Assembly (NCBI GenBank): GCA_029054535.1
Contig: JAIDFC010000219.1
Location: forward strand, 1 to 14,916
DNA length: 14,916 nt
DNA from: Rikenella sp.
Lineage (GTDB): Bacteria > Bacteroidota > Bacteroidia > Bacteroidales > Rikenellaceae
Reading direction: 5' to 3'
In this document: positions 14,548-14,916 of the stretch, one piece after another
Layout: every line of letters starts with the position of its first letter
Numbering within the stretch: position 1 is the stretch's first letter
The notes under the pieces: generated by a model
Told to the model about the DNA's origin: nothing
The model's database searches: none
Seen by the model: only the letters and a program-made list of their open reading frames with translations
Program-made: the position numbers and the translations under genes

Positions 14548-14766
14548 ATGGTTCTGTCTATTCTCGTACTGTATCTACCGGCTCCGGGCATCCGCGGCTC
14601 TGGCAACGGGATGCTGTGGTACGTCGGCAGCCACGGATTCAGCTGGTCCTCTTCCGTTACGACGGGATTGCACGCCTATCATCTGCACTTCAATTTCAGC
14701 GGGATCCTCCCGAATTACTACTACCACCGTGCCTACGGTCTTCAGCTGCGTTGCCTCCAGGAATAG
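14548..14766 (+). pseudogene. C-terminal relic of a FISUMP-type surface protein with variable-region-like sequence
   Basis: A 72-codon frame whose last 60 residues match the C-terminal end of the Fibrobacter succinogenes major paralogous (FISUMP) domain. The landmarks are LPAPGIRG, MLWYVGSHGFSWSSS, HAYHLHFNFSG and HRAYGLQLRCLQE before TAG. These proteins are normally several hundred residues long with a lipoprotein signal; here everything before the last part is missing, and a stop (TAA at 14539-14541) closes the frame just upstream. The ATG at 14548 is probably accidental. Positions usually held by Asn in relatives are Ile, Leu, Tyr, Phe or His here, mostly in NNC codons (for example 14704-14736). 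That is the pattern of adenine mutagenesis seen in diversity-generating retroelement targets. It is divergent from and almost touching the alpha-2-macroglobulin start. Confidence 0.6.
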
Positions 14767-14780
14767 GGAGAGGGGACGAG

Positions 14781-14799
14781 GTGCCGCTGGGCACTCCAA
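14781..14799 (+). repeat. Hairpin core, copy 5, after the FISUMP relic
   Basis: GTGCC-GCTG-GGCAC-TCCAA differs by two bases from the core at 8129, 8331 and 8635. It lies 14 bases after the stop codon of the relic. The composite hairpins that precede the core at 8.1-8.7 kb are absent here. Confidence 0.6.
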
Positions 14800-14916
14800 C
14801 CGGGCTGTGGCTGCCTCAATAACGGCCTGCCGGTCCGGGCCTGACGGGAGAAATGCGTTTGCAAGAAAACTTCGTCCTCGGGCGCGCCCCCCCCGGCGCC
14901 CGCCCATGGCGTTTGC
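14800..14916. other. Right-edge non-coding sequence with GC-rich hairpin
   Basis: No believable gene. It holds an inverted repeat GGGCGC/GCGCCC (14880-14885/14896-14901) around a C-rich loop, and an 8-base direct repeat GCGTTTGC at 14855-14862 and 14909-14916. It looks like the beginning of another repeat cluster that continues past the window. Confidence 0.4.

Noticed and set aside
14575..14907. 110-codon minus-strand frame at the right edge
   Set aside because: It is antisense to the recognisable FISUMP relic and then runs through the hairpin core and C-rich sequence.

Overview
The window looks like a piece of a GC-rich Bacteroidota chromosome, most likely Bacteroidales and perhaps an Alistipes/Rikenellaceae relative. 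The support is a type III glutamine synthetase, an AsnA-type asparagine synthetase, a very large lipoprotein alpha-2-macroglobulin, promoters of the Bacteroidetes TTG-N(~20)-TAnnTTTG type, and the C-terminal relic of a FISUMP-type (Fibrobacter succinogenes major paralogous domain) surface protein. The genus is an inference; no rRNA or tRNA gene is present to anchor it.

Left part (1-6.3 kb). On the minus strand a transcription unit reads glnN, then lemA, then a partial ORF cut by the left window edge. Upstream of glnN lies a 388-base gap with palindromes, then asnA, also on the minus strand. glnN and asnA both fix ammonia with ATP, into glutamine and asparagine. Divergent from asnA is nhaC, a Na+/H+ antiporter, the only intact plus-strand gene. 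Its 3' end overlaps by 6 bases the 3' end of upp.

Middle (6.3-8.9 kb). upp (uracil salvage) has a clear promoter of its own. ispD (isoprenoid precursor synthesis) lies upstream on the same strand. Its protein carries an insertion of about 41 residues that is AT-richer than the rest of the gene. The DNA of this insertion holds a cluster of DnaA-box sequences, and the cluster continues across the ispD start and upstream of it. From about 7.98 to 8.79 kb there is no believable gene. This stretch is a chain of GC-rich hairpins built from a repeated composite element with the core GTGCCGCTCGGCACTCGAA.

Right part (8.9-14.9 kb). One 1886-codon minus-strand gene encodes a lipoprotein alpha-2-macroglobulin with an intact CVEQ thioester motif. 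Divergent from its start is a truncated C-terminal FISUMP fragment. Its substitutions resemble those produced by adenine mutagenesis in diversity-generating retroelements. The fragment is followed directly by another copy of the hairpin core.

The most unusual items are the DnaA-box cluster inside an ispD insertion, the composite hairpin element family, and the orphan variable-region-like fragment. The conserved genes are ordinary housekeeping genes. I see no defence system, CRISPR array, integrase or transposase.
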